Assembly: GCF_001428805.1 (NCBI RefSeq)
Contig: NZ_LMIS01000001.1
Location: 434,001-498,000 of the forward strand
Reading direction: 5' to 3'
Length of the DNA stretch: 64,000 nt
Origin: Aeromicrobium sp. Root236
GTDB lineage: Bacteria > Actinomycetota > Actinomycetes > Propionibacteriales > Nocardioidaceae
Shown here: piece after piece, positions 56,017 through 64,000 of the stretch
How positions within the stretch are numbered: the first letter of the stretch is position 1
How the letters are laid out: each line of letters opens with the position of its first letter
The notes under the pieces: generated by a model
Databases searched by the model: none
What the model was told of the DNA's origin: nothing
Seen by the model: only the letters and a program-made list of their open reading frames with translations
Made by a program: the position numbers and the translations under genes

Positions 56017-56790
56017 GTGTCGGACCAGTCAGCACGTCGGGAGCGACGCATCACCGCGATGATCGGCCTCGCGGCCGTGTGCGGAGTCGCCGGCCTCGTG
56101 GTGTCGGCCGCCCTGCTCGCCAAGTCACCGTCTGACACCCCACAGCGGGCGCAGCCGACGCCCACGACGACGATGACGCCGGTCAGGCCCGTCTCCGAGC
56201 CGGTTGCCCCGACGCCGGAGCCGTCGGGGGAGCGGATCGCGGGCCCCTGGCTCTCCACGACGTCACGCCAGACCGGCATCGGCACGGTGGCGCTCGAGGC
56301 GTACGCGCTGGCGTCCGTGCGCCTGGGGCGTGAGCAGCCGGCCTGCCACGTCGGCTGGACGACGCTGGCCGGCATCGGCGCGATCGAGTCGGGCCACGGC
56401 ACCAACGGTGGCAGCCGGGTGCGCGCCGACGGCACGACGACCCGGCCGATCGTCGGCCCGGCCCTCGACGGAACGTCGGGCACGGGTCGCATCCCCTCTG
56501 ACAAGCAGTCCGAGCGGTGGCACGGTGACACCGAGTGGGACCACGCCGTCGGGCCGATGCAGTTCATCCCGTCGACGTGGCGCAGGTGGGGCTCCGACGG
56601 CAACGACGACGGCACGGCCGATCCCAACAACATCATCGACGCCGCCTACGCGGCCGGACGCTATCTCTGCGCCTCCGGCAGGGACCTGCGTACGAGTGAG
56701 GGCTGGACCCAGGCGATCTTCTCGTACAACCACTCCGAGGAGTACGTACGCAACGTCGTCGCGCGCGCCAACTCGTACGTCAAGCGCTGA
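56017..56790 (+). CDS. Lytic transglycosylase domain-containing protein
   Basis: A 257-residue membrane-anchored murein transglycosylase. A single helix at about residues 13-35 is followed by a Pro/Thr-rich linker, then an SLT-like domain with GIGAIESGHGTN (catalytic Glu), GPMQFIPSTWRRWG and a C-terminal IFSYNHSEEYVRNV. It resembles the MltB-like branch seen in actinobacteria. The start is GTG at 56017, 4 nt after the dop stop, with no clear Shine-Dalgarno, so coupling to dop is likely. Substrate: peptidoglycan. Confidence 0.85.
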   Translation: MSDQSARRERRITAMIGLAAVCGVAGLVVSAALLAKSPSDTPQRAQPTPTTTMTPVRPVSEPVAPTPEPSGERIAGPWLSTTSRQTGIGTVALEAYALASVRLGREQPACHVGWTTLAGIGAIESGHGTNGGSRVRADGTTTRPIVGPALDGTSGTGRIPSDKQSERWHGDTEWDHAVGPMQFIPSTWRRWGSDGNDDGTADPNNIIDAAYAAGRYLCASGRDLRTSEGWTQAIFSYNHSEEYVRNVVARANSYVKR

Positions 56791-56798
56791 GGTTGGAG

Positions 56799-56843
56799 GC
56801 GGGCGGGGGCCGTCTCCTGGAATGGTGCTCGGTCCCCGCCCGC
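56799..56843 (+). terminator. GC-rich hairpin after the transglycosylase gene
   Basis: GCGGGCGGGGGCCG (56799-56812) pairs with CGGTCCCCGCCCGC (56830-56843), 13 of 14 positions, around a 17-nt loop. No T-run follows. It probably separates dop-transglycosylase from the pup transcript. Confidence 0.55.
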
Positions 56844-56960
56844 TGACGCCGTGGCTGTCTGCTCAACCAGGCGTCCGTGCGTCCCGTACCCGACACGCCG
56901 ACACCTAACCTGCCGCGCATGCGAAACGGCGAGGTCACTCCGCGTCTGGCCTCACCGGGA

Positions 56961-56966
56961 TAGGGT
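56961..56966 (+). promoter_or_regulatory. -10 element of pup-prcBA
   Basis: TAGGGT ends 6 nt before the pup ATG at 56973. Confidence 0.45.
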
Positions 56967-56972
56967 TGTGAC

Positions 56973-57167
56973 ATGTCCGAACAGCAGCACAAGAGCACCC
57001 GCAAGGCGAGCGAGCCCGAGGCGCAGGTCGACACCACCGAGGTCGACGCCGAGCGCAAGGAGAAGCTCGACGACGACGTCGACTCGATCCTCGACGAGAT
57101 CGACGACGTGCTCGAGGAGAACGCCGAGGAGTTCGTCCGCAGCTTCGTGCAGAAGGGCGGGCAGTGA
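56973..57167 (+). CDS. pup: Prokaryotic ubiquitin-like protein Pup
   Basis: A 64-residue intrinsically disordered tag attached to lysines of target proteins by PafA. The central region ([20 protein letters not shown]) is the helix that docks on Arc, and the C-terminus is GGQ, so it must first be deamidated to GGE by Dop. ATG at 56973 follows a leaderless promoter. The stop TGA shares a base with the prcB ATG, keeping tag and protease in one operon. Confidence 0.97.
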   Translation: MSEQQHKSTRKASEPEAQVDTTEVDAERKEKLDDDVDSILDEIDDVLEENAEEFVRSFVQKGGQ

Positions 57168-57982
57168 TGCTGCCTGACGGCACTCGACTGTCCGAAACCT
57201 CGTCCTTCGCCGACTACCTCTCCGTCAGAGCTCCCGAGCTGCTGCCGTCTGCCCGGGTGACCGAGGCCGGCAGCCTCGCCGGCGTCACCCACGGCACGAC
57301 GATCGTGGCCGCCACGTTCGACGGCGGTGTCGTGATGGCCGGTGACCGCCGCGCCACGATGGGCAACGTCATCGCCCAGCGCGACATCCAGAAGGTCTTC
57401 CCGACCGACGAGTACTCCTGCGTCGGCATCGCCGGCACCGCCGGGCTTGCCGTCGAGATGACCCGGCTGTTCCAGGTCGAGCTCGAGCACTACGAGAAGA
57501 TCGAGGGCACGGTGCTGTCGACCGACGGCAAGGCCAACCGCCTCGCCGCGCTGATCCGCAACAACCTCGGCATGGCGATGCAGGGCCTCGCCGTCGTCCC
57601 GCTGTTCGCCGCGTACGACCTCGACGCCGGCGTCGGCCGCATCTTCGCGTTCGACGTCACCGGCAACCGCAACGAGGAGCGGGCGTTCCACTCCGTCGGT
57701 TCGGGCTCCACGTTCGCCCGCGGTTCGCTCAAGAAGCTCTACAGCGAGGGCATGAGCGAGACCGACGCCGTGACCGCCGCGATCCAGGCGCTCTACGACG
57801 CCGCCGACGACGACACGGCCACCGGCGGCCCCGACCTCGCGCGTCGCATCTTCCCGATGGTCGGTGCGATCACGGCCAACGGCTACCGCGCCTATTCCGA
57901 GGACGAGACGGCAGCGATCGCCGACCAGGTCATCGCTGCCCGCATGGGCCGTCCCGACGGCCCCTCGGCCCCCCTGACGTGA
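57167..57982 (+). CDS. prcB: Proteasome subunit beta
   Basis: A 271-residue catalytic subunit of the 20S proteasome. A 43-residue propeptide ends THG, and cleavage exposes Thr44 (TTIVAATF), the nucleophile; GDRRAT supplies the conserved Asp-Arg and a later Lys is in the mature strand. Pup's 3' end provides AAGGGCGGG as Shine-Dalgarno. ATG at 57167 is preferred over the adjacent GTG. The mature protein is about 228 residues. Confidence 0.97.
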   Translation: MLPDGTRLSETSSFADYLSVRAPELLPSARVTEAGSLAGVTHGTTIVAATFDGGVVMAGDRRATMGNVIAQRDIQKVFPTDEYSCVGIAGTAGLAVEMTRLFQVELEHYEKIEGTVLSTDGKANRLAALIRNNLGMAMQGLAVVPLFAAYDLDAGVGRIFAFDVTGNRNEERAFHSVGSGSTFARGSLKKLYSEGMSETDAVTAAIQALYDAADDDTATGGPDLARRIFPMVGAITANGYRAYSEDETAAIADQVIAARMGRPDGPSAPLT

Positions 57983-57995
57983 GAGGACCGACCCG

Positions 57996-58691
57996 ATGAC
58001 GCAACCGTTCTACGTCTCGCCCGAGCAGCTGATGAAGGACCGGGCTGACTTCGCCCGCAAGGGCATCTCCCGCGGCCGCAGCGTCGCAGTGGTCCACTAC
58101 GACGACGGCATCCTGTTCGTCGCGGAGAACCCGTCCCAGGCACTGCACAAGATCAGCGAGATCTACGACCGCATCGGCTTCGCCGCGGTCGGGCGTTACA
58201 ACGAGTTCGAGAACCTCCGCATCGCCGGCGTACGCCTCGCCGACCTGCGCGGCTACTCCTACGACCGGCGTGACGTCACGGCTCGCGGGCTCGCCAACGC
58301 GTACGCCCAGACGCTCGGCACGATCTTCTCCGCCGGAGGCGAGAAGCCCTACGAGGTCGAGATCTTCGTCGGTGAGCTCGGTGACGAGCCGTCGCAGGAT
58401 CAGGTCTACCGCCTGATGTACGACGGCTCGGTTGCCGACGTGCAGGGATATGGCGTGATGGGCGGACAGAGCGAGCTGGTGGAGACCTATCTCGGTGAGC
58501 ACTACCGTCCCGGCCTGTCCCTGGCCGAGGCGATCCGCGTCGCGGTCACGGCACTCGGCCAGGACACCACGCCACCTCGTTCGGTGGAGGCCTCTGCCCT
58601 GGAGATCGCCGTGCTGACGCGTTCTCGCACCCAGCCCCGCAAGTTCCGCCGGCTCCAGGACGCCGACGTCGCGGCGGCGCTCGAGAGCTGA
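57996..58691 (+). CDS. prcA: Proteasome subunit alpha
   Basis: A 231-residue structural subunit forming the outer rings of the 20S proteasome. The N-terminal [24 protein letters not shown] is the gating segment and [16 protein letters not shown] is a typical alpha-subunit stretch. It ends in a basic then acidic tail. ATG at 57996 follows GAGAGGA, 13 nt after prcB. Last gene of the pup-prcB-prcA operon, followed by an inverted repeat. Confidence 0.96.
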   Translation: MTQPFYVSPEQLMKDRADFARKGISRGRSVAVVHYDDGILFVAENPSQALHKISEIYDRIGFAAVGRYNEFENLRIAGVRLADLRGYSYDRRDVTARGLANAYAQTLGTIFSAGGEKPYEVEIFVGELGDEPSQDQVYRLMYDGSVADVQGYGVMGGQSELVETYLGEHYRPGLSLAEAIRVAVTALGQDTTPPRSVEASALEIAVLTRSRTQPRKFRRLQDADVAAALES

Positions 58692-58723
58692 TCGGCAGGC
58701 GCGCCGCGCGCCTCCCGCTGGGG

Positions 58724-58759
58724 CTTCGAGCGAGGTGACCCAGGTCACCTGAGTCGAAG
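58724..58759. promoter_or_regulatory. Inverted repeat with CRP-like core after prcA
   Basis: The 17-nt arms 58724-58740 and 58743-58759 match at 14 positions, with a central GTGACCCAGGTCAC (58735-58748) that is a GTGA-N6-TCAC CRP/GlxR-type site and the exact reverse complement of the one at 6605-6618. It lies about 120 bp upstream of the PAP2 gene. It may be an operator, a terminator of the proteasome operon, or both. TAGGAT at 58784-58789 is a possible PAP2 -10. Confidence 0.4.
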
Positions 58760-58826
58760 TGGAAACCAGACTCCGGTTGTGGATAGGATAAGTGGAGACA
58801 CTATCCGCATAATCCTGGAGCCCTTC

Positions 58827-58859
58827 ATGACCGCCTCGACGATGCTCGAAGCCGACTGA
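58827..58859 (+). other. Possible 10-residue leader peptide upstream of the PAP2 gene
   Basis: ATG...TGA encodes MTASTMLEAD, preceded by CCTGGAG, and ends 9 nt before the PAP2 ATG. It could couple translation into the PAP2 gene. Such short frames also arise by chance. Confidence 0.2.
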
Positions 58860-58868
58860 GGCCCGACG

Positions 58869-59693
58869 ATGTCCATCACCGCCTGGCACTCACCGTTCAC
58901 GACCCCGCACCCCACTCGTCAGAGCGGCGCGGCGGAACGAAGTCCTGCGGTGCGAAGTCGCCTGCGCATCCATCCGGGAGTGCGCGAGGTCCTGCTGCTC
59001 GCGGCGCTCTGGTTCGGCTACAGCGCCAGCCGGATGCTCGCCGACAAGGACTTGGGCGTGGCGCGCCGGCGCGCCGCCGACATCCTGGACGTGGAGCGGT
59101 TCCTGCACCTCGACCTCGAGTCGTCGGTCAACTCGGCCCTCTCGGCGGTGCCGTCGATCGCGGTGCCGATGTCGTTCTGGTACGCCTCGCTGCACTACCT
59201 CGTGACGCCTGCCGTGCTGGCCTTCATCTTCTGGAAGCACCGCAGCGACTATCGCCGGGCCCGCAACGGTCTCGTCATCGGCTCGGCGATCGGGCTGGCC
59301 GCGTACGTCCTGATCCCCACGGCGCCGCCGCGCCTCATGGGTGGCTACGTCGACACGCTGGCCCAGTCGGCCTCCTACGGCTGGTGGTCGGGTCACGCCT
59401 CGGCTCCCGCCGGCCTGGGCGGTCTCACCAACGAGCTCGCCGCGATGCCGTCGCTGCACGTCGGCTGGACCGTCTGGGTCGCGTGGGCCATGTGGCGCTA
59501 CGTCAAGCGCACGGGGCACGTGCTCTCACTGCTCTACGTCGCGGGCACGACACTCGTGGTCGTCGCGACCGGCAACCACTGGCTGCTCGACGCGATGGCC
59601 GGTGCCGCTGTGGTCGGGATCGGCATCGCCATTGCGACCAGGCTGTCCGTCGGATCCTCGCCGCAACCGGCCGAGCCGACGCCCTCATGGTGA
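58869..59693 (+). CDS. PAP2 superfamily membrane protein
   Basis: A 274-residue polytopic protein. PTAPPRLMGG, AAMPSLHVGW and TGNHWLLDA are the three PAP2 motifs, with His in MPSLH and GNHWLLD. It belongs to the same PAP2_3 branch as the protein at 29077-29892. It probably handles phospholipid or polyprenyl head groups. ATG at 58869 follows TGAGGC weakly. Its stop lies inside the start of the DedA gene, so the two are translated together, and both sit between prcA and pafA. Confidence 0.84.
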   Translation: MSITAWHSPFTTPHPTRQSGAAERSPAVRSRLRIHPGVREVLLLAALWFGYSASRMLADKDLGVARRRAADILDVERFLHLDLESSVNSALSAVPSIAVPMSFWYASLHYLVTPAVLAFIFWKHRSDYRRARNGLVIGSAIGLAAYVLIPTAPPRLMGGYVDTLAQSASYGWWSGHASAPAGLGGLTNELAAMPSLHVGWTVWVAWAMWRYVKRTGHVLSLLYVAGTTLVVVATGNHWLLDAMAGAAVVGIGIAIATRLSVGSSPQPAEPTPSW

Positions 59694-60310
59694 CCTTGCT
59701 GCTGGGATTCGTCCTCGCGCTCGCGGAGTCGGGCCTCGGTCTCGGTGCGGTGCTGCCCGGCGAGGTGGCGATCTCCAGCCTTGCCACGAACGTCGACGGT
59801 GTCGTGCCGCTGCTGTTCCTCGGCATCGCCGTCGCACTGGGCGCCAGTGCCGGAGATCACCTGGGCTACGTCATCGGGCGGGTCAGCGGGCCCCGGCTGC
59901 GTGGCTCGCGGTTGATCGCCCGGCTCGGTCCGGACCGTTGGGACCGGGCCTCGGAGCTCATGCAGGCCCACGGGTTCTGGGCGATCCTGGTCAGCCGGCT
60001 GCTGCCGTTCGTCCGCACGGTCATGCCGGCGGTCGCGGGTGCGGCTCACCTGCGCTACCCGCGGTTTGCCCTGGCGTCGGTGCTGGGGGCCGCCGTCTGG
60101 TCGACCGTCTGGGTCGGCGCAGGCGCCGGTCTCGCCGCCAGCGGACTGCTCGACAACACACCCCTCGTCGTGGCCGTGGTGGCAGGCGTGGTGCTCGCCG
60201 CGATCGTGGTCAGGGTCGTACGCAAGCGCCGGCGCCCGACCTTGCCGGCCGATCCCAGCAGCCTGGAGCTGCTCGACGAGCGACTGCCCGAGCCGACCTG
60301 CGTGCGATGA
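59687..60310 (+). CDS. DedA family protein
   Basis: A 207-residue inner-membrane protein of the DedA/VTT (SNARE-associated) family. An N-terminal re-entrant region carries a Glu (ALAESGLG), and SRLLPFVRTVMPAVAGAAHLRY is the conserved amphipathic block (the VTT G-x-x-F/Y-R signature). Family members flip lipid carriers such as undecaprenyl phosphate or phosphatidylethanolamine. Pairing with a PAP2 phosphatase is common and fits carrier recycling. ATG at 59687 overlaps the PAP2 stop by 7 nt. Confidence 0.86.
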   Translation: MVTLLLGFVLALAESGLGLGAVLPGEVAISSLATNVDGVVPLLFLGIAVALGASAGDHLGYVIGRVSGPRLRGSRLIARLGPDRWDRASELMQAHGFWAILVSRLLPFVRTVMPAVAGAAHLRYPRFALASVLGAAVWSTVWVGAGAGLAASGLLDNTPLVVAVVAGVVLAAIVVRVVRKRRRPTLPADPSSLELLDERLPEPTCVR

Positions 60311-60359
60311 CAAGTCGATGACGTTCGCGCGCCGCACCACACCGACTGGCGCGCGCGAC

Positions 60360-60365
60360 TAGGCT
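60360..60365 (+). promoter_or_regulatory. -10 element of pafA
   Basis: TAGGCT ends 6 nt before the ATG at 60372. Confidence 0.45.
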
Positions 60366-60371
60366 GAAGCC

Positions 60372-61733
60372 ATGGACCGGCGGATCTTCGGTATCGAGAA
60401 CGAGTACGGCGTCACGTGCTCCTTCAAGGGCCAGCGCCGGTTGTCGCCGGACGAGGTCGCCCGCTACCTGTTCCGCCGCGTCGTCTCGTGGGGCCGCAGC
60501 AGCAACGTGTTCCTGCGCAACGGCGCCCGGCTCTACCTCGACGTCGGCAGCCACCCGGAGTACGCCACACCGGAGTGCGACGACCTCGTCGACCTGGTCA
60601 CCCACGACCGGGCAGGGGAGCGGATCCTCGAGGGCCTCATGATCGACGCCCAGAAGCGCCTGGCGGACGACGGTGTCGAAGGCGACATCTACCTGTTCAA
60701 GAACAACACCGACTCGGCCGGCAACTCCTACGGGTGCCACGAGAACTACCTCGTCAGCCGGCAGGGCGAGTTCAGCCGCCTGGCCGACGTCCTCATCCCG
60801 TTCCTGGTGTCCCGCCAGATCATCTGTGGCGCCGGCAAGATCCAGCAGACCCCGCGCGGCACGATCTTCTCGGTCAGCCAACGCGCCGAACACATCTGGG
60901 AGGGCGTCTCCAGCGCCACGACCCGCTCGCGGCCCATCATCAACACCCGTGACGAGCCGCATGCCGACGCCGAGCGGTTCCGCCGCCTGCACGTCATCGT
61001 CGGTGACTCCAACATGAGCGAGACCACGACGCTCCTCAAGGTCGCGACCACCGACCTGGTGCTCCGCATGATCGAGGGCGGCGTGTCGATGCGCGACATG
61101 ACACTGGACAACCCGATCCGCGCGATCCGCGAGATCGCCCACGACATGACCGGTCGCCGCAAGGTGCAGCTGGCCAACGGCCGCGAGCTCTCGGCGCTGG
61201 AGATCCAGGCCGAGTACTTCGGCAAGGCCGCCGAGTTCGTCGACAAGCACGGGCTGCACACGCCGACGATCACCCGGGCGCTCGATCTCTGGGAACGTAC
61301 GCTCAAGGCCGTCGAGTCCGAGGACCTGTCGCTCGTCGAGCGCGAGGTCGACTGGGTCATCAAGTACAAGCTCCTCGACCGCTACCGCAGCGTGCACGGG
61401 CTGAGCTGGGGCGACCCGCGCATCGCGCAGCTCGACCTCGCCTATCACGACATCCGCCGGGACCGCGGCATCTTCTACCTGCTCGAGAAGAAGGGCGCCG
61501 TCGCCCGCGTGACCAACGACCTCGACGTGTTCGCGGCCAAGTCCATTCCGCCGCAGACCACGCGTGCGCGGCTGCGTGGGGACTTCATCAAACGGGCCCA
61601 GGAACGGCGCCGTGACTTCACGGTCGACTGGGTCCATCTCAAGCTCAACGACCAGGCCCAGCGCACCGTCTTGTGCAAGGACCCGTTCCGGTCCCATGAC
61701 GAACGCGTGCAGAGGTTGATCGACGGGATGTGA
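60372..61733 (+). CDS. pafA: Pup-protein ligase PafA
   Basis: A 453-residue glutamine-synthetase-like ligase that joins the deamidated Pup Glu to substrate lysines with [19 protein letters not shown] at the N-terminus contains the Mg-binding Glu pair; [17 protein letters not shown] and [11 protein letters not shown] are shared with Dop. It lacks the Dop-loop insertion, which explains its shorter length. ATG at 60372 has leaderless promoter spacing. It follows the PAP2-DedA pair but is likely transcribed on its own. Confidence 0.96.
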   Translation: MDRRIFGIENEYGVTCSFKGQRRLSPDEVARYLFRRVVSWGRSSNVFLRNGARLYLDVGSHPEYATPECDDLVDLVTHDRAGERILEGLMIDAQKRLADDGVEGDIYLFKNNTDSAGNSYGCHENYLVSRQGEFSRLADVLIPFLVSRQIICGAGKIQQTPRGTIFSVSQRAEHIWEGVSSATTRSRPIINTRDEPHADAERFRRLHVIVGDSNMSETTTLLKVATTDLVLRMIEGGVSMRDMTLDNPIRAIREIAHDMTGRRKVQLANGRELSALEIQAEYFGKAAEFVDKHGLHTPTITRALDLWERTLKAVESEDLSLVEREVDWVIKYKLLDRYRSVHGLSWGDPRIAQLDLAYHDIRRDRGIFYLLEKKGAVARVTNDLDVFAAKSIPPQTTRARLRGDFIKRAQERRRDFTVDWVHLKLNDQAQRTVLCKDPFRSHDERVQRLIDGM

Positions 61734-61802
61734 CGACCGACGGCTTGTCCGTTGTCGTTAGGATGACCGACGATCTGTTTTCCCACCGCGAAGGTCGTTC
61801 CC

Positions 61803-62723
61803 GTGCGTCGTATTCTCCTGGCAACTGTCGCTGCCACCAGCCTCGTTCTCGCTGGATGCGGCGGCAGCAGCGACTCCGGCGGGGGAGGACTCGACGACGT
61901 CAAGGTCAGCTCGGCCAAGACTCCCAAGGTCACGGTCGACAAAGGTTTCAAGGTCACCAAGACCGAGACCCGCGTCCTCAAGAAGGGCGGCGGCGAGAAG
62001 GTCGCCTCGGGCGACTCGCTCAAGATCAGCCTGGCCGGCGTCAACGGCACGACCGGCAAGCAGTTCGACAGCACGTACGCGACCGGCAAGCCCGTCACGT
62101 TCACGGTGTCCGACGGCATGCTGCCCGGATTCGTCAAGGGACTCGTCGGCCAGAAGATCGGCAGCCGCATCCTCGTCGCGATCCCGCCCAAGGAAGGCTT
62201 CGGCGACGCGGGACAGCCGTCCTACAACATCAAGAAGGGCGACACCATGGTGTTCCTCTTCGACCTCGTCGCCAAGATCCCTGACGAGGTGACCGGCACC
62301 AGCAAGAAGCTGCCCTCCGACCTTCCGCAGCTCAAGCTCGACGCCAACAAGCACCCGGTCAGCTTCACCAAGACCAAGACGATGGACAAGAAGAAGACCA
62401 AGGAGAGCACCGACGTCGTGATCCAGGGCAAAGGCCCCGAGGTCAAGTCCGGCCAGACCCTGACGGTCCAGTACGTCGGCCAGGTCTACCCGACCGGAAC
62501 CGTCTTCGACGAGTCGTGGTCCAAGCAGCCCACCTCCTTCCAGATCGGCGGCGACGGCCTCATCAAGTGCTGGAACGACACGCTCATCGGCCAGAAGGTC
62601 GGCAGCCGTGTCGTCATCGTCTGCCCGGCTGACAAGGCCTACGGTGACAAGCCGCCGGCGGGCAGCAAGATCGGCAAGGGCGACACGCTGATCTTCGCGG
62701 TCGACTTGCTCGACGCTTCCTGA
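61803..62723 (+). CDS. Lipoprotein with two FKBP-type peptidyl-prolyl isomerase domains
   Basis: A 306-residue exported lipoprotein: signal VRRILLATVAATSLVLAGC (lipobox Cys19), Ser/Gly linker, FKBP domain 1 at about 60-155 and FKBP domain 2 at about 205-305. Domain 2 keeps the GxxVxVxYxG and FxSxWxxQP-like pattern and a Trp in IKCWNDTLIG; domain 1 is more diverged. It likely assists folding of exported proteins. TAGGAT at 61759-61764 gives a short leader; the GTG at 61803 has GAAGG upstream. FKBP genes between pafA and pafB are usual in this group. Confidence 0.88.
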   Translation: MRRILLATVAATSLVLAGCGGSSDSGGGGLDDVKVSSAKTPKVTVDKGFKVTKTETRVLKKGGGEKVASGDSLKISLAGVNGTTGKQFDSTYATGKPVTFTVSDGMLPGFVKGLVGQKIGSRILVAIPPKEGFGDAGQPSYNIKKGDTMVFLFDLVAKIPDEVTGTSKKLPSDLPQLKLDANKHPVSFTKTKTMDKKKTKESTDVVIQGKGPEVKSGQTLTVQYVGQVYPTGTVFDESWSKQPTSFQIGGDGLIKCWNDTLIGQKVGSRVVIVCPADKAYGDKPPAGSKIGKGDTLIFAVDLLDAS

Positions 62724-62735
62724 CATCCTCCTGAC

Positions 62736-63707
62736 ATGGCCGAACGCAAGACCGAGAGGTTGATGAACCTCATCTTCGCGTTGCTGGTCAGTCGCCAGTA
62801 CCTCACGAAGGACCAGATTCGCGAGTCGATCGCCGACTACCGCGACTCGACGCCTCAGGCGTTCGACCGCAAGTTCGAGCGCGACAAGGAGGAGCTGCGC
62901 GAGCTCGGCATCACTGTCGAGATGGGCCAGAACGACAAGTACTTCAACGACGAGCCCGGCTACCGCATCCGCCGGGACGAGGCGGAGCTGCCCGATCTCG
63001 AGCTGACCCGCGAGGAGGCTGCGGTCATCGGGCTCGCGACACAGGTCTGGGAGCATGCCGGCCTGGCGAGCGAGTCGACGACGGCACTGGTCAAGCTCAA
63101 GGCCATCGGCGTCGATGTCGACACGAGCGTCCTGCGCATGGCCGAGCCCAAGCTGTCGACCGACGAGCCGTCGTTCGACAGCATGTGGGAGGCGGTGACC
63201 CGGCGCATCCCGATCTCGTTCGTCTACGCCCGTCCTGGTCGTGAGCCCATGGAGCGTCACCTGCAACCCTGGGGCATCATCTCGTGGCACGACCGCTGGT
63301 ACGTCGGCGGATTCGACCTCGATCGCGACGAGGTCCGCATCTTCCGCCTGTCGCGCGTGGTCGGTGAGGTCGAGACGATCGGTGCACCGGGGTCCTACGA
63401 GGTGCCCGAGGACGTCGACATGAAGGACATCGCCCGCGAGCTGTTCCCGCCCGCCTCCGACGTCGCGGCGGTCCTGCGGATCCGCACCGGTCGCGGGCAG
63501 TCGTTGCGCCGCCTTGCCGAGAAGGTCACCCCGCTGAGCGAGGACCTCGACGAGGTGGAGATCCGCTACTCGTCGCGGTGGGAGCTCGCCTCCGAGGTGG
63601 CGTCCTACGGCCCGGACGTCGTCGTCGTGTCACCCCCGGACGTACGTGACGCCGTGATCGAGCGGCTCAAGGCTGCGGCACGGGGCAGCCTCGAGGTGGG
63701 CGCATGA
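62736..63707 (+). CDS. pafB: WYL-domain transcriptional regulator PafB
   Basis: A 323-residue regulator: N-terminal winged HTH (LVSRQYLTKDQIRESIADY), a WYL domain (HLQPWGIISWHDRWYVGGFDLDRDE) with WYV in place of WYL, and a WCX domain. PafB pairs with PafC to activate the RecA-independent DNA-damage response in mycobacteria. ATG at 62736, 12 nt after the FKBP stop. Stop overlaps the pafC ATG (ATGA), giving co-translation. Confidence 0.94.
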   Translation: MAERKTERLMNLIFALLVSRQYLTKDQIRESIADYRDSTPQAFDRKFERDKEELRELGITVEMGQNDKYFNDEPGYRIRRDEAELPDLELTREEAAVIGLATQVWEHAGLASESTTALVKLKAIGVDVDTSVLRMAEPKLSTDEPSFDSMWEAVTRRIPISFVYARPGREPMERHLQPWGIISWHDRWYVGGFDLDRDEVRIFRLSRVVGEVETIGAPGSYEVPEDVDMKDIARELFPPASDVAAVLRIRTGRGQSLRRLAEKVTPLSEDLDEVEIRYSSRWELASEVASYGPDVVVVSPPDVRDAVIERLKAAARGSLEVGA

Positions 63708-64000
63708 GCAGATCGCGCCAGCAGGTGGTCCGGATGTTGGCGTTGGTGCCCTACCTGCAGGGCAACGACGGCATCCCGGTCAACGAGGTGGCCGCCGAGT
63801 TCGGCGTCAGCCCCAGGGTCATCCGCGACGACCTGCGCCTGCTGATGTACACGGGCACGGGGGAGTACGCCGGCGAGCTCATCGACTTCGACCTCACGGC
63901 CCTGGAGGAGGACGGCGTCGTGCACATCCGCGACGCCGAGTTCATGACCCGCCCGCTGCGCATCAGTGCGCGCGAGGGCGTGGCCCTGATCGTCGCGCTC
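63704..64000 (+). CDS. pafC: WYL-domain transcriptional regulator PafC (3' end beyond window)
   Basis: The first 99 residues are visible: a winged HTH (NEVAAEFGVSPRVIRDDLRLL) and the start of the linker region. Position directly after pafB with a 4-nt overlap, and the similarity in layout, identify PafC, the heterodimer partner of PafB. The WYL domain lies beyond the window edge. Confidence 0.9.
   Translation, partial: MSRSRQQVVRMLALVPYLQGNDGIPVNEVAAEFGVSPRVIRDDLRLLMYTGTGEYAGELIDFDLTALEEDGVVHIRDAEFMTRPLRISAREGVALIVAL

Overview
This window is high-GC actinobacterial DNA, most like a member of the Nocardioidaceae (for example Aeromicrobium or Nocardioides). That placement is inferred from gene content: a complete Pup-proteasome locus (arc, dop, pup, prcB, prcA, pafA, pafB, start of pafC), the mycothiol ligase mshC, WXG100/DUF1023 secreted-hydrolase genes, PAC2 and DUF5703 proteins, and frequent GTG/TTG starts. 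No rRNA, CRISPR array, insertion sequence or prophage was seen. There is one tRNA, tRNA-Leu(GAG).

Layout. 1-6.5 kb: hrpA (cut by the left edge), a CPBP membrane protease and a zinc metallopeptidase on the minus strand, then a divergent DUF445 membrane protein. 6.5-7.2 kb: a lower-GC non-coding island with a CRP-like palindrome, a perfect 13-bp hairpin and possibly a small RNA, then tRNA-Leu and a textbook terminator. 7.2-10.6 kb: an accessory operon with overlapping genes (unknown protein, WXG100-like protein, DUF1023 alpha/beta-hydrolase) followed by a lipoprotein. 10.7-17.3 kb: a MoxR/VWA pair, then a metal-permease operon (ArsP/DUF318 permease, TIGR03943 partner, and a frameshifted extracytoplasmic protein). 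17.4-22 kb: DUF1003, a RibD-like reductase, a DinB2-type polymerase with Ile at the steric-gate position, and a SNF2 helicase behind a long structured leader. 22-31 kb: secreted beta-propeller, acyltransferase, Lys/Ala-rich protein, phosphatase, NAD(P)HX dehydratase, MBL hydrolase, DHA2 exporter, PAP2 and SDR genes.

31-49 kb: a second MoxR/VWA pair, M20 peptidase, aldo/keto reductase, uppP, a 67-bp inverted repeat between uppP and corA, mshC with a coupled small membrane protein, PAC2, metH, HAD hydrolase, RecB-like nuclease and a site-2 protease. 49-64 kb: trmI and the proteasome locus. Here the Pup pathway (Arc unfoldase, Dop deamidase/depupylase, Pup, PrcBA core, PafA ligase, PafBC DNA-damage regulators) is interleaved with other genes: GNAT, an EamA exporter with a TetR regulator and a clear operator, a lytic transglycosylase, PAP2, DedA and a double-FKBP lipoprotein.

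A repeated design feature is a TANNNT -10 element ending 6-7 nt before the start codon at about 20 genes, with no room for a ribosome-binding site. This predicts many leaderless mRNAs, including those of dop, pup, pafA, mshC and uppP. Start codons below were chosen with this in mind. Genes inside operons instead show ATGA/GTGA overlaps or purine-rich Shine-Dalgarno sequences.
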